Notes: a model not told the origin generated them from the letters alone. Shown: positions 45,011 through 54,518, numbered from the stretch's first letter. The stretch is DNA of 64,000 bases from Anaerolineaceae bacterium (GCA_002699585.1 PABP01000010.1:94718-158717); one strand, 5' to 3'. Translations and numbers: made by a program.

Positions 45011-46153
45011 TTAGGCGCTGGCGACATGATAACGGTTTTCTGCGATGAGGCGGGCGTAATGTTCGATGACTTCGTCCATCATAGTAGGCCAGGACTGTGT
45101 TTCTGCATAGGTGCGGGCGCTGAGGCCCATCCGCTGGAGCGTCTGTGGGCTGCTGATGACGCGCTGGACACGGTCGATCAGCGATTCGGTGTCGCCGATG
45201 TTGAAGGTATAGCCCGTGACGCCCTCGTCCACCACATCGGGGATACCACCAACGCGCGTGGCCACAACGGGCAATCCGGCAGCCATCGCTTCAACCACGA
45301 CCAGACCGAAGGTTTCCAGGGCTGAGGGGAATACGAAGACATCACTGCTGGCGTAGGCCTGGGAGAGCGCTTCGCCCTTCATGTAGCCCATGAACTTGGT
45401 ATTCGTTCCGGCGAAGTGGGCTTCTAAATTTTCGCGTTCGGGGCCATCACCGACAATGGCGAGGCGTACATGCGGCAAGCGGTCAACGACTGTTTTGAGT
45501 TTATCGACCTGCTTCTCCTGGCTGAGGCGACCCACATAAAGCAACAGTGGTGCATCGGGGTGTCCATCACTGAGTTGATGACGCATGGCGGCGTTTTTAT
45601 GGCTAGGATTGAACTTTTCCGCATCGACGCCACGCTTCCACAGGCCAACGTCGTTCACACCGATGGACTGCATGTACTGTAAGACCGCGTTACTGGGGGC
45701 CAGCGAATAATCGGCCCAGTTAAAAATCAGTTTGGTGAGAATGTCGGTGACGGGGGTCATGAAACTGAGGTTATAGTGCTGCGCCAAACGTGCCAGGTCC
45801 AGATGGAAGCTGGCCAGGGTCGGGATGCCAAGGCGCTTGGCCATAATCATACCAGGGATGCCAACCATCACAGGATGGATGAAATGAGCGACATCTGGCT
45901 GGAAAGCCTTGAGTTCTTTATAGGTATTATAGCCAGGTGGCCCAACGCGCAGTTCAGGATAAAGTGGCAGGGTCATGCCGTTGACGCTGATGACACGCAC
46001 CCCGTTGTATTCGTCAATGCCATCGCCCAGGCGCGGCGCGACGACAATTGGCTCGACGCCATGCTCAACCAGGTGGTCCAGCAGCAAACAGACCACGCTG
46101 ACGATGCCATCTAATTTGGGCAAAAATGTTTCCGTGAATATCACGACACGCAT
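45011..46153 (-). CDS. GT4-family glycosyltransferase
   Basis: 380 residues with the GT-B fold. N-terminal FTETFLPKLDGIVSVVCLLLDHL, VISVNGMTLPLYPELRVG and DVAHFIHPVMVGIPG; C-terminal LLYVGRLSQEKQVDKL, RLAIVGDGPERENLE and VFVFPSALETFGLVVVEAMAAGLPVVATRVGG, the family's donor-binding E-x7-E. The whole resembles lipid glycosyltransferases such as PimB or SqdX/SQD2, which act on membrane lipids. The sugar and acceptor remain unknown. It lies 149 bases after the PP2C gene on the same strand. Confidence 0.93.
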   Translation of the reverse strand: MRVVIFTETFLPKLDGIVSVVCLLLDHLVEHGVEPIVVAPRLGDGIDEYNGVRVISVNGMTLPLYPELRVGPPGYNTYKELKAFQPDVAHFIHPVMVGIPGMIMAKRLGIPTLASFHLDLARLAQHYNLSFMTPVTDILTKLIFNWADYSLAPSNAVLQYMQSIGVNDVGLWKRGVDAEKFNPSHKNAAMRHQLSDGHPDAPLLLYVGRLSQEKQVDKLKTVVDRLPHVRLAIVGDGPERENLEAHFAGTNTKFMGYMKGEALSQAYASSDVFVFPSALETFGLVVVEAMAAGLPVVATRVGGIPDVVDEGVTGYTFNIGDTESLIDRVQRVISSPQTLQRMGLSARTYAETQSWPTMMDEVIEHYARLIAENRYHVASA

Positions 46154-46302
46154 GGAGACTCCCCCGTTGAGTCGAATGAGGCAACAACGACGGCTTCGAT
46201 GTCGCTAACAACTACTATTTGTAACACACGAGACGGCGAGTGGTCACGGGAGAGTTACATTAAATGGGCGTTTATTTAGATACACTCAACTATTGTGGAG
46301 TA

Positions 46303-47274
46303 TTAAAAGAGAGATGTATCCGTGCCTTCGCCGCCATTGTCGATGCCAGGGATCTCCTGCGTATCGTAAGCCGAGTTTTCCGGGATTTTTTCAGGGGAGT
46401 GATTGTGATGGGTATTCACGGGCATGACGACGGTATCGCCATCATAGGCATCAGTATTCACTACACCATTAAGTTCCCGTGTTTCAGTAGGTTCAGCAAT
46501 GACGACCACCGCCGAAATATTATCGCGGCCACCGCGTTCATTGGCCAGCGCGACCAGCTCATTGGCAATTTCCTGGGGATCATCGGAGGCCGTCGCTACC
46601 TGGGCGATGTCATCAGCCGTGAGGTGCAGCGTCAGGCCATCGGAACACAAAACAAGACGGTCATGATAAGCAAGCTGCACATTCTGAATAATGTCCACTT
46701 CCAGGTCACGACCCTGACCCAGCGCGCGATAGAGCACGTTGCGCATGGGGTGTGTGTCGATTTCATCGGCGCGGATGTGACCCGCTTCTAAGAGGGCTTG
46801 CACAAAGCTGTGATCGCGCGTGATCTGTATGATGGTGTTGTCGTACTTATCGACCAGATAAGCGCGGCTGTCGCCCACATGGGCCAGCACGACATCGCGC
46901 CCACGGATAAAAGCCAGGGTTAAAGTAGTGCCCATGCCCTTGAGTTCTGGGAAGTCCGTAGCGCGGTCGATGATGTCACGATTGGCGGCCTGGATCGCAT
47001 GTTTGAGCAGAGCAGCCAGTTCGTCTTCTGTAATGTCGTTGTAGGACTCTTCATTGACGTCTTTGTTGGTGACGAGCGCAGCTTCAACACGTTCCACGGC
47101 AATTTTACTGGCTTTTTCGCCCGCGACAGCACCACCCATGCCATCGGCGACGGCGGCCAGTACCTGTGTTTCGCTATCCCACAGTAAAACATTATCTTCA
47201 TTGTTGCCGCGAACACGCCCTCGGTCCGAGAGCGCACTGCTACGCAGGCGAATATGGTGTTCAGGGCGACCCAT
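46303..47274 (-). CDS. PP2C-type serine/threonine phosphatase
   Basis: 323 residues. PPM motifs: SDRGRVRGNNEDNVLLW, LAAVADGMGGAVAGEKAS, MGTTLTLAFIRGRDVVLAHVGDSRAYLV, ITRDHSFVQALLEAG, DRLVLCSDGLTLHL and GGRDNISAVVVI. The metal-binding Asps are all present. It would remove phosphates from proteins phosphorylated by Hanks-type kinases, none of which is in the window. The C-terminal about 70 residues are a polar tail. No membrane helix, so it is cytoplasmic. Confidence 0.94.
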   Translation of the reverse strand: MGRPEHHIRLRSSALSDRGRVRGNNEDNVLLWDSETQVLAAVADGMGGAVAGEKASKIAVERVEAALVTNKDVNEESYNDITEDELAALLKHAIQAANRDIIDRATDFPELKGMGTTLTLAFIRGRDVVLAHVGDSRAYLVDKYDNTIIQITRDHSFVQALLEAGHIRADEIDTHPMRNVLYRALGQGRDLEVDIIQNVQLAYHDRLVLCSDGLTLHLTADDIAQVATASDDPQEIANELVALANERGGRDNISAVVVIAEPTETRELNGVVNTDAYDGDTVVMPVNTHHNHSPEKIPENSAYDTQEIPGIDNGGEGTDTSLF

Positions 47275-47622
47275 GCCTGGCTCCTAAGTGCTGTCGATTG
47301 CTCTCACGCCCTAGCATATTGACAGCGGATGTCCATATAAAAGTCATTCTAGTATAATTACGTTGCTCTGCAAACAACGTTGTACGTTGCTAAAAACCAG
47401 TATACACATTTTTTAGAACTCCGAACGACTCCATGACTTATAAAAACCAAACTAACCGATTTGTATTGTTTTTGCAGGCCTGTTTTTATGGGTTGGTGCA
47501 CCATCTAGCGTGATGGTGCTGGGCGCGGTAGGCTGAGGCAATCGACCTTTTCAGTTTCGACTTTTTCAGCGACGATAACCATAGCTAAAGACCGATTATG
47601 ACCCCCATTATACGACTTAAAG
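47275..47622. other. Intergenic region
   Basis: About 350 bases between divergent genes. A perfect TATAAT lies at 47353-47358 on the + strand, but no matching -35 is at a proper distance. No gene or hairpin of note. Confidence 0.4.
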
Positions 47623-48129
47623 ATGAGTAGCTCATCCATGTTTCTGAAAGAATCGCATAAAGCTTACCCATTCCGTGATTTGCAGCCTGCCGACATCCCG
47701 GCGGTGCGCGATTTGATCCTGGCGGGGTTAGAAGATCGCTTTGGTTTTTTGCTGGATGGCGTGAATCCCGATCTGGATGACATCTATGCCCATTACATTG
47801 AGCAAGAAGCCAACTTCATCGTGCTGGAGCAGGACAACCAGATTGTCGGCTGCGGGGCATTGATTAAAGAAAACGACAGCGACACGGTCTGCCGGATTGT
47901 GCGCGTGTCTGTGAGACATGAGCTACGCGGACAGGGGCTGGGTCAGCTGATTAGCACGCGCCTGATGGACATCGCCCGCGAACGCGGCTTTGAGCGCATT
48001 GAGGTCGAAACCAACAGCAATTGGGCCAGTGCGCTGAAATTGTACAAGGGACTGGGCTTCATCGAGTACAAGCGGGTGTATGTGCCGGAGTACGACTTTA
48101 CCGAAGTGTATATGGCGATGATGATTTAG
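47623..48129 (+). CDS. GNAT-family N-acetyltransferase
   Basis: 168 residues. Typical acetyl-CoA-binding core: FRDLQPADIPAVRDLILAGL, NFIVLEQDNQIVGCGAL, ICRIVRVSVRHELRGQGLGQLI (the R-x-x-G-x-G/A motif) and FERIEVETNSNWASALKLYKGLGFIEYKR. The substrate is unknown. ATG 47638 is an alternative start, four residues in. It stands alone and is followed by a family B repeat. Confidence 0.92.
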   Translation: MSSSSMFLKESHKAYPFRDLQPADIPAVRDLILAGLEDRFGFLLDGVNPDLDDIYAHYIEQEANFIVLEQDNQIVGCGALIKENDSDTVCRIVRVSVRHELRGQGLGQLISTRLMDIARERGFERIEVETNSNWASALKLYKGLGFIEYKRVYVPEYDFTEVYMAMMI

Positions 48130-48137
48130 AGGGCGAA

Positions 48138-48178
48138 CCCCCATCCTCATTCCTTCCCCCGAAGGAGGAAGGAAGTCC
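48138..48178. repeat. Family B repeat copy
   Basis: CCCCCATCCTCATTCC then CCCCGAAGGAGGAAGGAAG, 8 bases after the acetyltransferase stop. Confidence 0.7.
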
Positions 48179-48326
48179 TAACTGCATGAATGGATGTTAA
48201 TTTAAAGTGCGCTACGAAGGCATCCACACAATAATTTATAGCTAGTGGACCTCACCCGTTGACCAAAGGGGCTGGCGCTGGCTATACTGACGCTAGATTG
48301 ATGACTTAGCGAGATACGAGGGCAAA

Positions 48327-48575
48327 ATGGCCGAAAATACAGTTGATCCCAAGCTGCTGGACCTGCTGCGCTGTCCAGTGGCCGTTCACTATACCGACAA
48401 GGGCGACGACCCCGGCAAGCTGGAACTGGTCAAGGGGACCTGGCTGGTATGCGCTGACAGCGGCTACAAGTACCCCATCCGTGATGGCATCCCGGTGATG
48501 CTGGTGGATGAAGGCGAACGCTGGAAAGATACCCCGGTTGATGCCCTACCCGTTCCGCCGCCTGCTGCTGAGTAA
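48327..48575 (+). CDS. Trm112-family protein
   Basis: 82 residues. LLDLLRCPVAVHYTDKG, KGTWLVCADSGYKYPIRDGIPVML is the Trm112/YcaR-like pattern of a small zinc-ribbon-type protein. Only two Cys remain (Cys in LRCP and LVCA), so zinc binding may be incomplete. Trm112 proteins activate methyltransferases in other organisms; bacterial homologues are poorly known. The stop is followed 2 bases later by rdgB, so they are co-transcribed. Confidence 0.85.
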   Translation: MAENTVDPKLLDLLRCPVAVHYTDKGDDPGKLELVKGTWLVCADSGYKYPIRDGIPVMLVDEGERWKDTPVDALPVPPPAAE

Positions 48576-48577
48576 CG

Positions 48578-49180
48578 ATGCGCTTACTGATCGCTACACA
48601 GAACAAGGGTAAGGTCGCGGAGTACCAGAATTTGCTGGCAGACCTCGACTGCGAAATCGTCGGGCTGGGGGACATCGGCCTGGGGAATTTAGATGTCGAT
48701 GAAACCGGCACCACGTTTGAAGAAAATGCCATCATCAAGGCACGGGCCTATGCTGAGGCCAGCAACATGCTGACGCTATCGGATGACAGCGGCATTGTGG
48801 TTGATGCACTCAATGGCGAACCGGGCATCTACAGTGCGCGTTATGGCGGCCCTGGGCTGGATGACGGCGGGCGTCGGCGACTGCTGCTGTCAAATCTGCT
48901 GGGTGTGCCCAATGAGCAGCGCACGGCGCATTTTACCTGTGTCATCGCGGTAGTCGATCCGCAGACGGATGCCGCCTACACGGCCTATGGTCAGGTCGAT
49001 GGCCACATCATGACCGAGGAGCGCGGCAATAGCGGCTTCGGCTATGATCCCGTGTTCCAGCCCCTGGGAGAATCGCGCACCTTCGGCCAGATGGACGCTG
49101 CGGAAAAAGACCCCATCAGCCACCGAGGCGTGGCCGCCAAACAGCTCCCGGCTATCCTGGCGCAGATTGAGGCCGATTAG
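48578..49180 (+). CDS. rdgB: XTP/dITP diphosphatase (RdgB/HAM1)
   Basis: 200 residues with all family motifs: LLIATQNKGKVAEYQNLL, TFEENAIIKARAYAEAS, LSDDSGIVVDALNGEPGIYSARYGG, GFGYDPVFQP and ISHRGVAAKQL. It hydrolyses non-canonical purine triphosphates (dITP, XTP) to the monophosphate and pyrophosphate, keeping them out of DNA. It is co-transcribed with the Trm112-like gene. Its stop overlaps that of the convergent WD40 gene by 4 bases. Confidence 0.96.
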   Translation: MRLLIATQNKGKVAEYQNLLADLDCEIVGLGDIGLGNLDVDETGTTFEENAIIKARAYAEASNMLTLSDDSGIVVDALNGEPGIYSARYGGPGLDDGGRRRLLLSNLLGVPNEQRTAHFTCVIAVVDPQTDAAYTAYGQVDGHIMTEERGNSGFGYDPVFQPLGESRTFGQMDAAEKDPISHRGVAAKQLPAILAQIEAD

Positions 49181-51216
49181 TCGTCAGCCAGGATACTCCA
49201 TACGCGCAGTGCGCCATCGTAGGATGGGCACTCACTGCAAGAGTAGCCTCCGCCGGCAGATACGATGACGCGACTATCTGGACTGATGGCAATATCGTTG
49301 TAGTTCTCGAAATGACCTTCGAGTTCTGTAATTAGCTGGTTTCCTTCTATATCCCAAAGTCGGATTGTCTTAGAAGTATTCTCTGCTGAATATCTTGATT
49401 CTGCCCCTGATACAAGCAACGAATCACTCAGAAACTGAATAAATAGCGGCGAATCCGTGCCGACTGCATTGTCCGTAAGACAGTTCTCAAGTTCGCCTGT
49501 ATTGACGTCATAAATTACGATATAACATTCAAGAACAGTACTATTTGCGGCAAGGAGATCACCTTCAGGACTAAAGGCCATCGGTCCGAATCCGTTGAAT
49601 GTCTTCAATTGTGCAGTGTTTTCCAAGTCAGGGTCCAGAGGACGCTGATTGAACCTAGCTTCAAGTACAGATGCCACATTCCATAGCTCAAAGCCTGTGC
49701 CCCAGGGATCGACACCAGATAATGCAATCACTTGCCCATCAGGGCTGAATGTAACGCTGCTATGCGAAAAAGGGCCTAAGTTAGCTGTCCATATTGAGGC
49801 CAAAGGCTCATCTAGAGTGCCTATATCTAGAGTTTTTTCCAAATCCCATAAGTAAACTACATTAGGCGAAATGTCGCTTTGGATACCATGATAGGTTGCC
49901 AATATTGAACCATCGGGGCTAAAGGCTATATCATAGAGTGTGCCATCGTATTTGATGCGGCCAACGAATTCTGATGTATTCATATCCCACAGATGAACAT
50001 ACACCCCCTCCGACCCATCTAAGGCACTCCCTTTTAGTGCTAAAAGCTTGCCATCAGGACTGAATTCCACCATGCTGAAACCAACGGGTTGTGTGGTGTT
50101 TTCAGGTTGCTCAATATACAGATCACTTCTTGCTTTGACACCTGCCATGACATCCCAGAATTGGACAATAGCCCCATGTACAACGGCTAAAATGCTCCCA
50201 TCCTGATTGAAATCTGCATCGGTATAAGCGTTCTCTTGCCATAGGGAATAATGACTGAATACAGCAACAGAGTTTTCCGTGTCTGGGTCCCATTCATAAA
50301 TATCGGGACCAAAATATCGTTTGAATAAAATGGATGATTCCGTTGGATGGAGTGCAAACGCAGCAGCACGCCCTTGTGTGTATTCGAATAGCTTCTCACC
50401 AGTTGCCAAATCCCAGATGTCAACTGATCCCATGCTCCATTCTGCTGAGGCAAAACCAATCAGAAGCCTACTATCTGGTGTAATGAGAAGTTCACCAGGT
50501 GCATAGTATTCATTAGGTTGAACAGTATATCGTTCTTCTTGTGTAATAGCGTCTATAGTCGTGATGCCATCGCTAGTAACGAAAGCGATGGTATTGCCAT
50601 CAGGGCTGTATGTGGTTGCATAGCCCCCTGACCAAACAGCAGCATCAGGCGCATACCATCTCTGCTGGACACTGGCCCACTGTTCGGGTTCCAGTTCGAC
50701 GACATTGGCCGGGTCGCTCGTATCCCAAAGCAATACGGCATTATTGTCCCATCTGTTGATAAGGACAAGTTCAGTAGCACTAGGGCTGAAGATGATTTCA
50801 AAAATAGATACATGTGGAATAATCCGCTCAGATACTATCTCTCTTGTCTCAACATCCCATAGCCTCAGAATGTCATTTTCATCTCGATTTGCAAGAATAT
50901 TGCCACTGATAGTCGCTAACACACTGCCATCTGGGCTAAAAGCCAGTGCGTTTACTGTTTCTTCTGGCACGAACCAGCGATCAGCAGGCACATGTTCATA
51001 TAATTCAGCATCGTAGAAAATCAGCCCCAGTGAACCTGCTAGCACAATCTGTTCACCATCAGGTGTATAGGCCATATCTTCAACATACCCATAACCAATG
51101 ATGTTGATCTGCTCGATCTGGTCGGCATTTTCGACAGTTATGGGTTCCAACGCGACATCCTGAGCCATGACGGTCAGAGGCAGCAGCAGGCAAATGAGAC
51201 TCAGCAAGGTTTTCAT
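49177..51216 (-). CDS. Secreted WD40 beta-propeller protein
   Basis: 679 residues from ATG 51216 (GGGAG upstream). A signal peptide (KTLLSLICLLLPLTVMAQ) precedes at least 10 WD40-type blades, each with a FSPDG turn (FSPDGSVLATISG, FSPDGKLLALKG, ISPDSRVIVSAGG) and the ending LWD or VWS. Blades of this type form scaffolds for protein binding; no enzyme domain is attached. The location is outside the cytoplasmic membrane. Convergent with rdgB, overlapping by 4 bases. The AT content of this stretch is somewhat higher than that of its neighbours. Confidence 0.9.
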   Translation of the reverse strand: MKTLLSLICLLLPLTVMAQDVALEPITVENADQIEQINIIGYGYVEDMAYTPDGEQIVLAGSLGLIFYDAELYEHVPADRWFVPEETVNALAFSPDGSVLATISGNILANRDENDILRLWDVETREIVSERIIPHVSIFEIIFSPSATELVLINRWDNNAVLLWDTSDPANVVELEPEQWASVQQRWYAPDAAVWSGGYATTYSPDGNTIAFVTSDGITTIDAITQEERYTVQPNEYYAPGELLITPDSRLLIGFASAEWSMGSVDIWDLATGEKLFEYTQGRAAAFALHPTESSILFKRYFGPDIYEWDPDTENSVAVFSHYSLWQENAYTDADFNQDGSILAVVHGAIVQFWDVMAGVKARSDLYIEQPENTTQPVGFSMVEFSPDGKLLALKGSALDGSEGVYVHLWDMNTSEFVGRIKYDGTLYDIAFSPDGSILATYHGIQSDISPNVVYLWDLEKTLDIGTLDEPLASIWTANLGPFSHSSVTFSPDGQVIALSGVDPWGTGFELWNVASVLEARFNQRPLDPDLENTAQLKTFNGFGPMAFSPEGDLLAANSTVLECYIVIYDVNTGELENCLTDNAVGTDSPLFIQFLSDSLLVSGAESRYSAENTSKTIRLWDIEGNQLITELEGHFENYNDIAISPDSRVIVSAGGGYSCSECPSYDGALRVWSILADD

Positions 51217-51392
51217 CAACGGCTCCCGATAGCTATTAACGAATTTGCTTATAGTGTAGCCGCTGACTGCCTCAAATAGCATTCAGCGTAGTGCAGGCGA
51301 ATAGGGGGCACCAGTCAGTCAACTGCTTGCTCTTGCCCCTATCGCCTGCTATGATGATACAATCGAACAAATGAGCGAAAACAGGGGTATTC

Positions 51393-51890
51393 ATGAGCAA
51401 TCAGATTGCGATTATCGACGTGGCTGAGGGGTTCCGGTTTGCGCTGACGGAAACGTTTGAATCCGTGCGTGGGATGTACCTGGATAAGGGCACGTCACTG
51501 TTCGAGACGCTGGCAGGCATCAGCGCGGAACAAGCTTCTATGCCGATTTCCGACAACTGCGCGACCATCGCGGCACAAGTGGACCACACGCGCTTTTACC
51601 TGGATGTCATGCACGAATCGCTGGTCAAGCGCGAATACGTACAGGGGTCCGATTGGGCGCACATCTGGAACACGGTCAGCACGGTGGATGCGCTCCAGTG
51701 GCAGGCGATTGTCAACAATTTGCGTGCCAGTTACGATCAGGTGGTGGCGGACCTCAATACCCATGCAAGTTGGACCGACGCACTCGAGCTATCGTGTATG
51801 CTGGGTATGATCGTCCACAGTGCCTATCACCTGGGCGAGATTCGGCAGGCGTTGTGCTTCATCTCGTATCAGCAGGCGCAGCAAGGCTAA
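51393..51890 (+). CDS. DinB-superfamily protein
   Basis: 165 residues. The four-helix DinB/YfiT pattern is seen: SLFETLAGISAEQASMPI, CATIAAQVDHTRFYLDVMHESL and SCMLGMIVHSAYHLGEIRQALCFI. The His residues in VDHTRFYL, VHSAYH and possibly HESL would form the metal site. Some relatives are thiol-dependent metal enzymes, others unknown. No neighbour suggests a pathway. Confidence 0.8.
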   Translation: MSNQIAIIDVAEGFRFALTETFESVRGMYLDKGTSLFETLAGISAEQASMPISDNCATIAAQVDHTRFYLDVMHESLVKREYVQGSDWAHIWNTVSTVDALQWQAIVNNLRASYDQVVADLNTHASWTDALELSCMLGMIVHSAYHLGEIRQALCFISYQQAQQG

Positions 51891-51896
51891 GAGAAA

Positions 51897-51940
51897 CCCC
51901 TATCCTCTGTCCTTCCCCATGAGGTGGAAGGATGCCTTTC
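51897..51940. repeat. Family B repeat copy
   Basis: CCCCTATCCTCTGTCC then CCATGAGGTGGAAGGATGCC, 6 bases after the DinB stop. Confidence 0.75.
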
Positions 51941-52130
51941 TACTGGCGTGGACTGTACATCATCGCCCGATGCTAAATGGATAGAGAGATGTGTTCAACA
52001 GACGATCTTTTCGTAAATAGGCTTGGATATGAAGTTTGAACATCCCTTAACGGGGCTGGCGTTGATAAGCGTCCATTGGCATGGCATAATTGGGTGATGT
52101 CAATTAATCCACATGATGAGAGCAAGCCCA

Positions 52131-53180
52131 ATGGCCGATAATCCTGAACAGACTGAAGAAACGGTAGAAAACGCGCTGCCAGCGATTTTCGTCACCAATG
52201 GCACGAACGCCGTCGGTATGGCGCTGGTACAGCAGCTTGTCGCGGCGGGTTATAAAGTCACCGCCGGGACCGACCTGGGCAGCGATGGCGCTTTCGCCCT
52301 GCGTGATGCGGGGGCCGTGCCCGTCTACCCGGATATGACACGCGCCAGCAATCTGTTCAGCCTGATGCTGATGGCCAAAGCGGAAATCGTCGTCAATACG
52401 GTCGTGGAAGCTGTCAATGGCCTGCCGCAGAAGCTCGGCAACTGGCGTGACAGCCTCGATCTGGTTGAAGCCGGAACGCAAGCCGTTGTAGCAGCAGCAG
52501 GCAAAGCAGGCGTCAAGCGCCTGATCCATGTCAGCGCGACCTCGGCTTATGGTGACCAACACGGCCACGATGTCAGCGAAGATACGCACCTCAGCAACGA
52601 CAATGAACTCTACGCCGCTATCAATCAGGCAGAAGCAGCCGTCCTCGATGGCGCGATTCCAGGGTATGTGCTGCGAGCTGGGTTCATCTATGGGCCACAG
52701 TCAGCCGCCAGCCGGGAAATCTACGAAGGCCTTAACGTCAGCAAGGGCGTGAAAACAGGCCACGGCAAAAAAGCCTGGATCCATGCAGGCAGCATAGCCG
52801 ATGCCATCATGATTTTGGTTCAGCGCGAATTCAGTGACGACGAACCCAAAGCCAGCGTCTACAACATCGTTGGCGATGATTTTGCCACGCCGGATGCCTT
52901 CATCACCGACTTTGGCAATGCAATGGGCGTCGGCACACCGCAGATAAGCGGCTGGGGCTTCAGCCTGCGTGAGCCGGACCCGGTTCTGCTGGCCGTATTG
53001 AACGACAGCGCACTCCCTAGCAACGCTAAAGCCAAGGAAGAACTGGGATGGTCGCCGCGTTATAACCACCTGGGTGGTATTGATGCGACCCTGTTAGCGT
53101 GGCGTGCTGAAAGTACCTATGGCGAAGATGAAGTTGAAGAACAATCCGAAGATGACGTGCTGGCTTTACCGGCATCGTAA
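52131..53180 (+). CDS. NAD(P)-dependent epimerase-like SDR protein
   Basis: 349 residues from ATG 52131 (an ATG at 52113 is possible). The Rossmann motif is AIFVTNGTNAVGMALVQQL (TGxxGxxG variant), followed by VNTVVEAVN, LIHVSATSAYGDQ and GYVLRAGFIYGPQSA, then WIHAGSIADAIMILV. It resembles extended SDRs that act on nucleotide sugars. The usual YxxxK reads YAAIN, so the catalytic Lys is missing and activity is doubtful. Just upstream of a HAD and a shikimate-kinase-like gene with 3-9 bp gaps. Confidence 0.85.
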   Translation: MADNPEQTEETVENALPAIFVTNGTNAVGMALVQQLVAAGYKVTAGTDLGSDGAFALRDAGAVPVYPDMTRASNLFSLMLMAKAEIVVNTVVEAVNGLPQKLGNWRDSLDLVEAGTQAVVAAAGKAGVKRLIHVSATSAYGDQHGHDVSEDTHLSNDNELYAAINQAEAAVLDGAIPGYVLRAGFIYGPQSAASREIYEGLNVSKGVKTGHGKKAWIHAGSIADAIMILVQREFSDDEPKASVYNIVGDDFATPDAFITDFGNAMGVGTPQISGWGFSLREPDPVLLAVLNDSALPSNAKAKEELGWSPRYNHLGGIDATLLAWRAESTYGEDEVEEQSEDDVLALPAS

Positions 53181-53189
53181 AGTAGGCAC

Positions 53190-53972
53190 ATGACAAACGA
53201 TATATCCCAACTCAAAGGCATCTTATTCGACCTGGATGATACACTCATCGACTGGAGCGGCTACGAGGGTGATTGGCCCTCTATGGAACGCCGCCACCTC
53301 ACCCAGGTCTATGAATTCTTGAAGGACGCAGGCCGCCCGCTGAAGATCGGGTTTGAGGATTTTGCGACCGAATACCGCACGCGCACAGCCAATGCCTGGG
53401 AAGAAGGCCGAGCGACCCTACGCGCGCCCCATATGATCCGTATATTTGAGAGCACGCTAGCCGATTTTGGCTTTGAGCCAGATGACGACATCAGCTATGA
53501 CAAGTGCCTGGAAGCGTATGGCTGGGGTCCTGTCCCGGGTGTGAAGGTCTTCCCGGATGTGCCGCCCATGCTGCAAGAATTTTTGGATCGGGGGCTGACG
53601 ATTGGCATCATCACCAACGCCAGTCAACCGATGCGCGTCCGTGACCATGAATTGGCCGGGTTCGACCTGCTGCGCTACTTCCAGAATGATGAGATTCGGC
53701 TGGCAGCAGCCGACATCGGCTACCTGAAGCCGCACCCGCAAATTTTCCATCATGTGTTGGATAAAATGGATGCCCGCCCGACGGAAGTCATCTATGTGGG
53801 TGACAACCCGGTCGCGGATATTGTCGGCGCACAGCACGCCGGGATGCGCGGCGTCCTGCGCTGGACGGATAACATCTCACCGCTGGCCAGCGATCTGGTC
53901 GAGCCGGATGGCATCATTGAAACATTCTATGAGCTACCCAAATTGCTCGATGACTGGTTCCCTGGGTGGTAA
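53190..53972 (+). CDS. HAD-family hydrolase
   Basis: 260 residues. Motif I is GILFDLDDTLIDW with the nucleophile Asp, motif II is IGIITNAS, motif III Lys is in YLKPHPQIF and motif IV is VIYVGDNPVADIVGAQHAGM. The C1 cap is helical (about 20-110). It would be a phosphatase for a small molecule; subfamily not set. It starts 9 bases after the SDR stop and ends 3 bases before the next gene, so the three form one operon. Confidence 0.92.
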   Translation: MTNDISQLKGILFDLDDTLIDWSGYEGDWPSMERRHLTQVYEFLKDAGRPLKIGFEDFATEYRTRTANAWEEGRATLRAPHMIRIFESTLADFGFEPDDDISYDKCLEAYGWGPVPGVKVFPDVPPMLQEFLDRGLTIGIITNASQPMRVRDHELAGFDLLRYFQNDEIRLAAADIGYLKPHPQIFHHVLDKMDARPTEVIYVGDNPVADIVGAQHAGMRGVLRWTDNISPLASDLVEPDGIIETFYELPKLLDDWFPGW

Positions 53973-53975
53973 CGG

Positions 53976-54518
53976 GTGACTTTCCCAACCCTTACTGAGC
54001 GCAACCTCATCCTGACAGGCTACATCGAACCCAACCGCCCCCGTATCGGGCGGCAGGTTGCGGAGCGGTTGCGTATGCGCTTCGTCGATGTGGAAGCCGA
54101 GATTGAGCAGCGCACGGGCGAAGAACTGGAAGATATCCGCAGCAACTATGGCGAACGGCGCGTCAAGACAGTTGAGAACGAGATCATGAACCAGGTGGTG
54201 CTGTATCGACAGACGGTGCTGCGCATCAATGGTTCAACATTGATGCACGATGACCACCTGGAAACCTTGCTGCCGAACAGCATTGTCATTTGCCTGATTG
54301 CGCGGTTGGACTCGATTTTGCAGCGGCTGCACCTCTCGCTAGGGGCACGTTATCATGACCCGGCAGAACGGGCTATGGCACTCGGTCGGCTGAACCGCGA
54401 ATGGGCGGTGCGCGGCAAACCGGGGGTCCATGAGATTGATGCGACTGACCTCGACGAGGAAGCCATCGTCAGCCAGACGATTACACTGTGGCAGGAATTG
54501 GCCATCGAACGGGCATAA
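53976..54518 (+). CDS. Shikimate-kinase-like protein lacking the P-loop
   Basis: 180 residues from GTG 53976. FVDVEAEIEQRTGEELEDI and the following YGERRVKTVENEIM match the shikimate/gluconate kinase pattern (FxDxDxxIExxxGxxIxxI, then GExxFRxxE), and the C-terminal half (AERAMALGRLNREW) matches too. The ATP-binding loop, normally GxxGxGKST, reads GYIEPNRPRIGRQVAERL, so the Lys and Ser/Thr that bind phosphate are absent. It is therefore probably not a working kinase. It follows the HAD gene by 3 bases. Confidence 0.8.
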   Translation: MTFPTLTERNLILTGYIEPNRPRIGRQVAERLRMRFVDVEAEIEQRTGEELEDIRSNYGERRVKTVENEIMNQVVLYRQTVLRINGSTLMHDDHLETLLPNSIVICLIARLDSILQRLHLSLGARYHDPAERAMALGRLNREWAVRGKPGVHEIDATDLDEEAIVSQTITLWQELAIERA

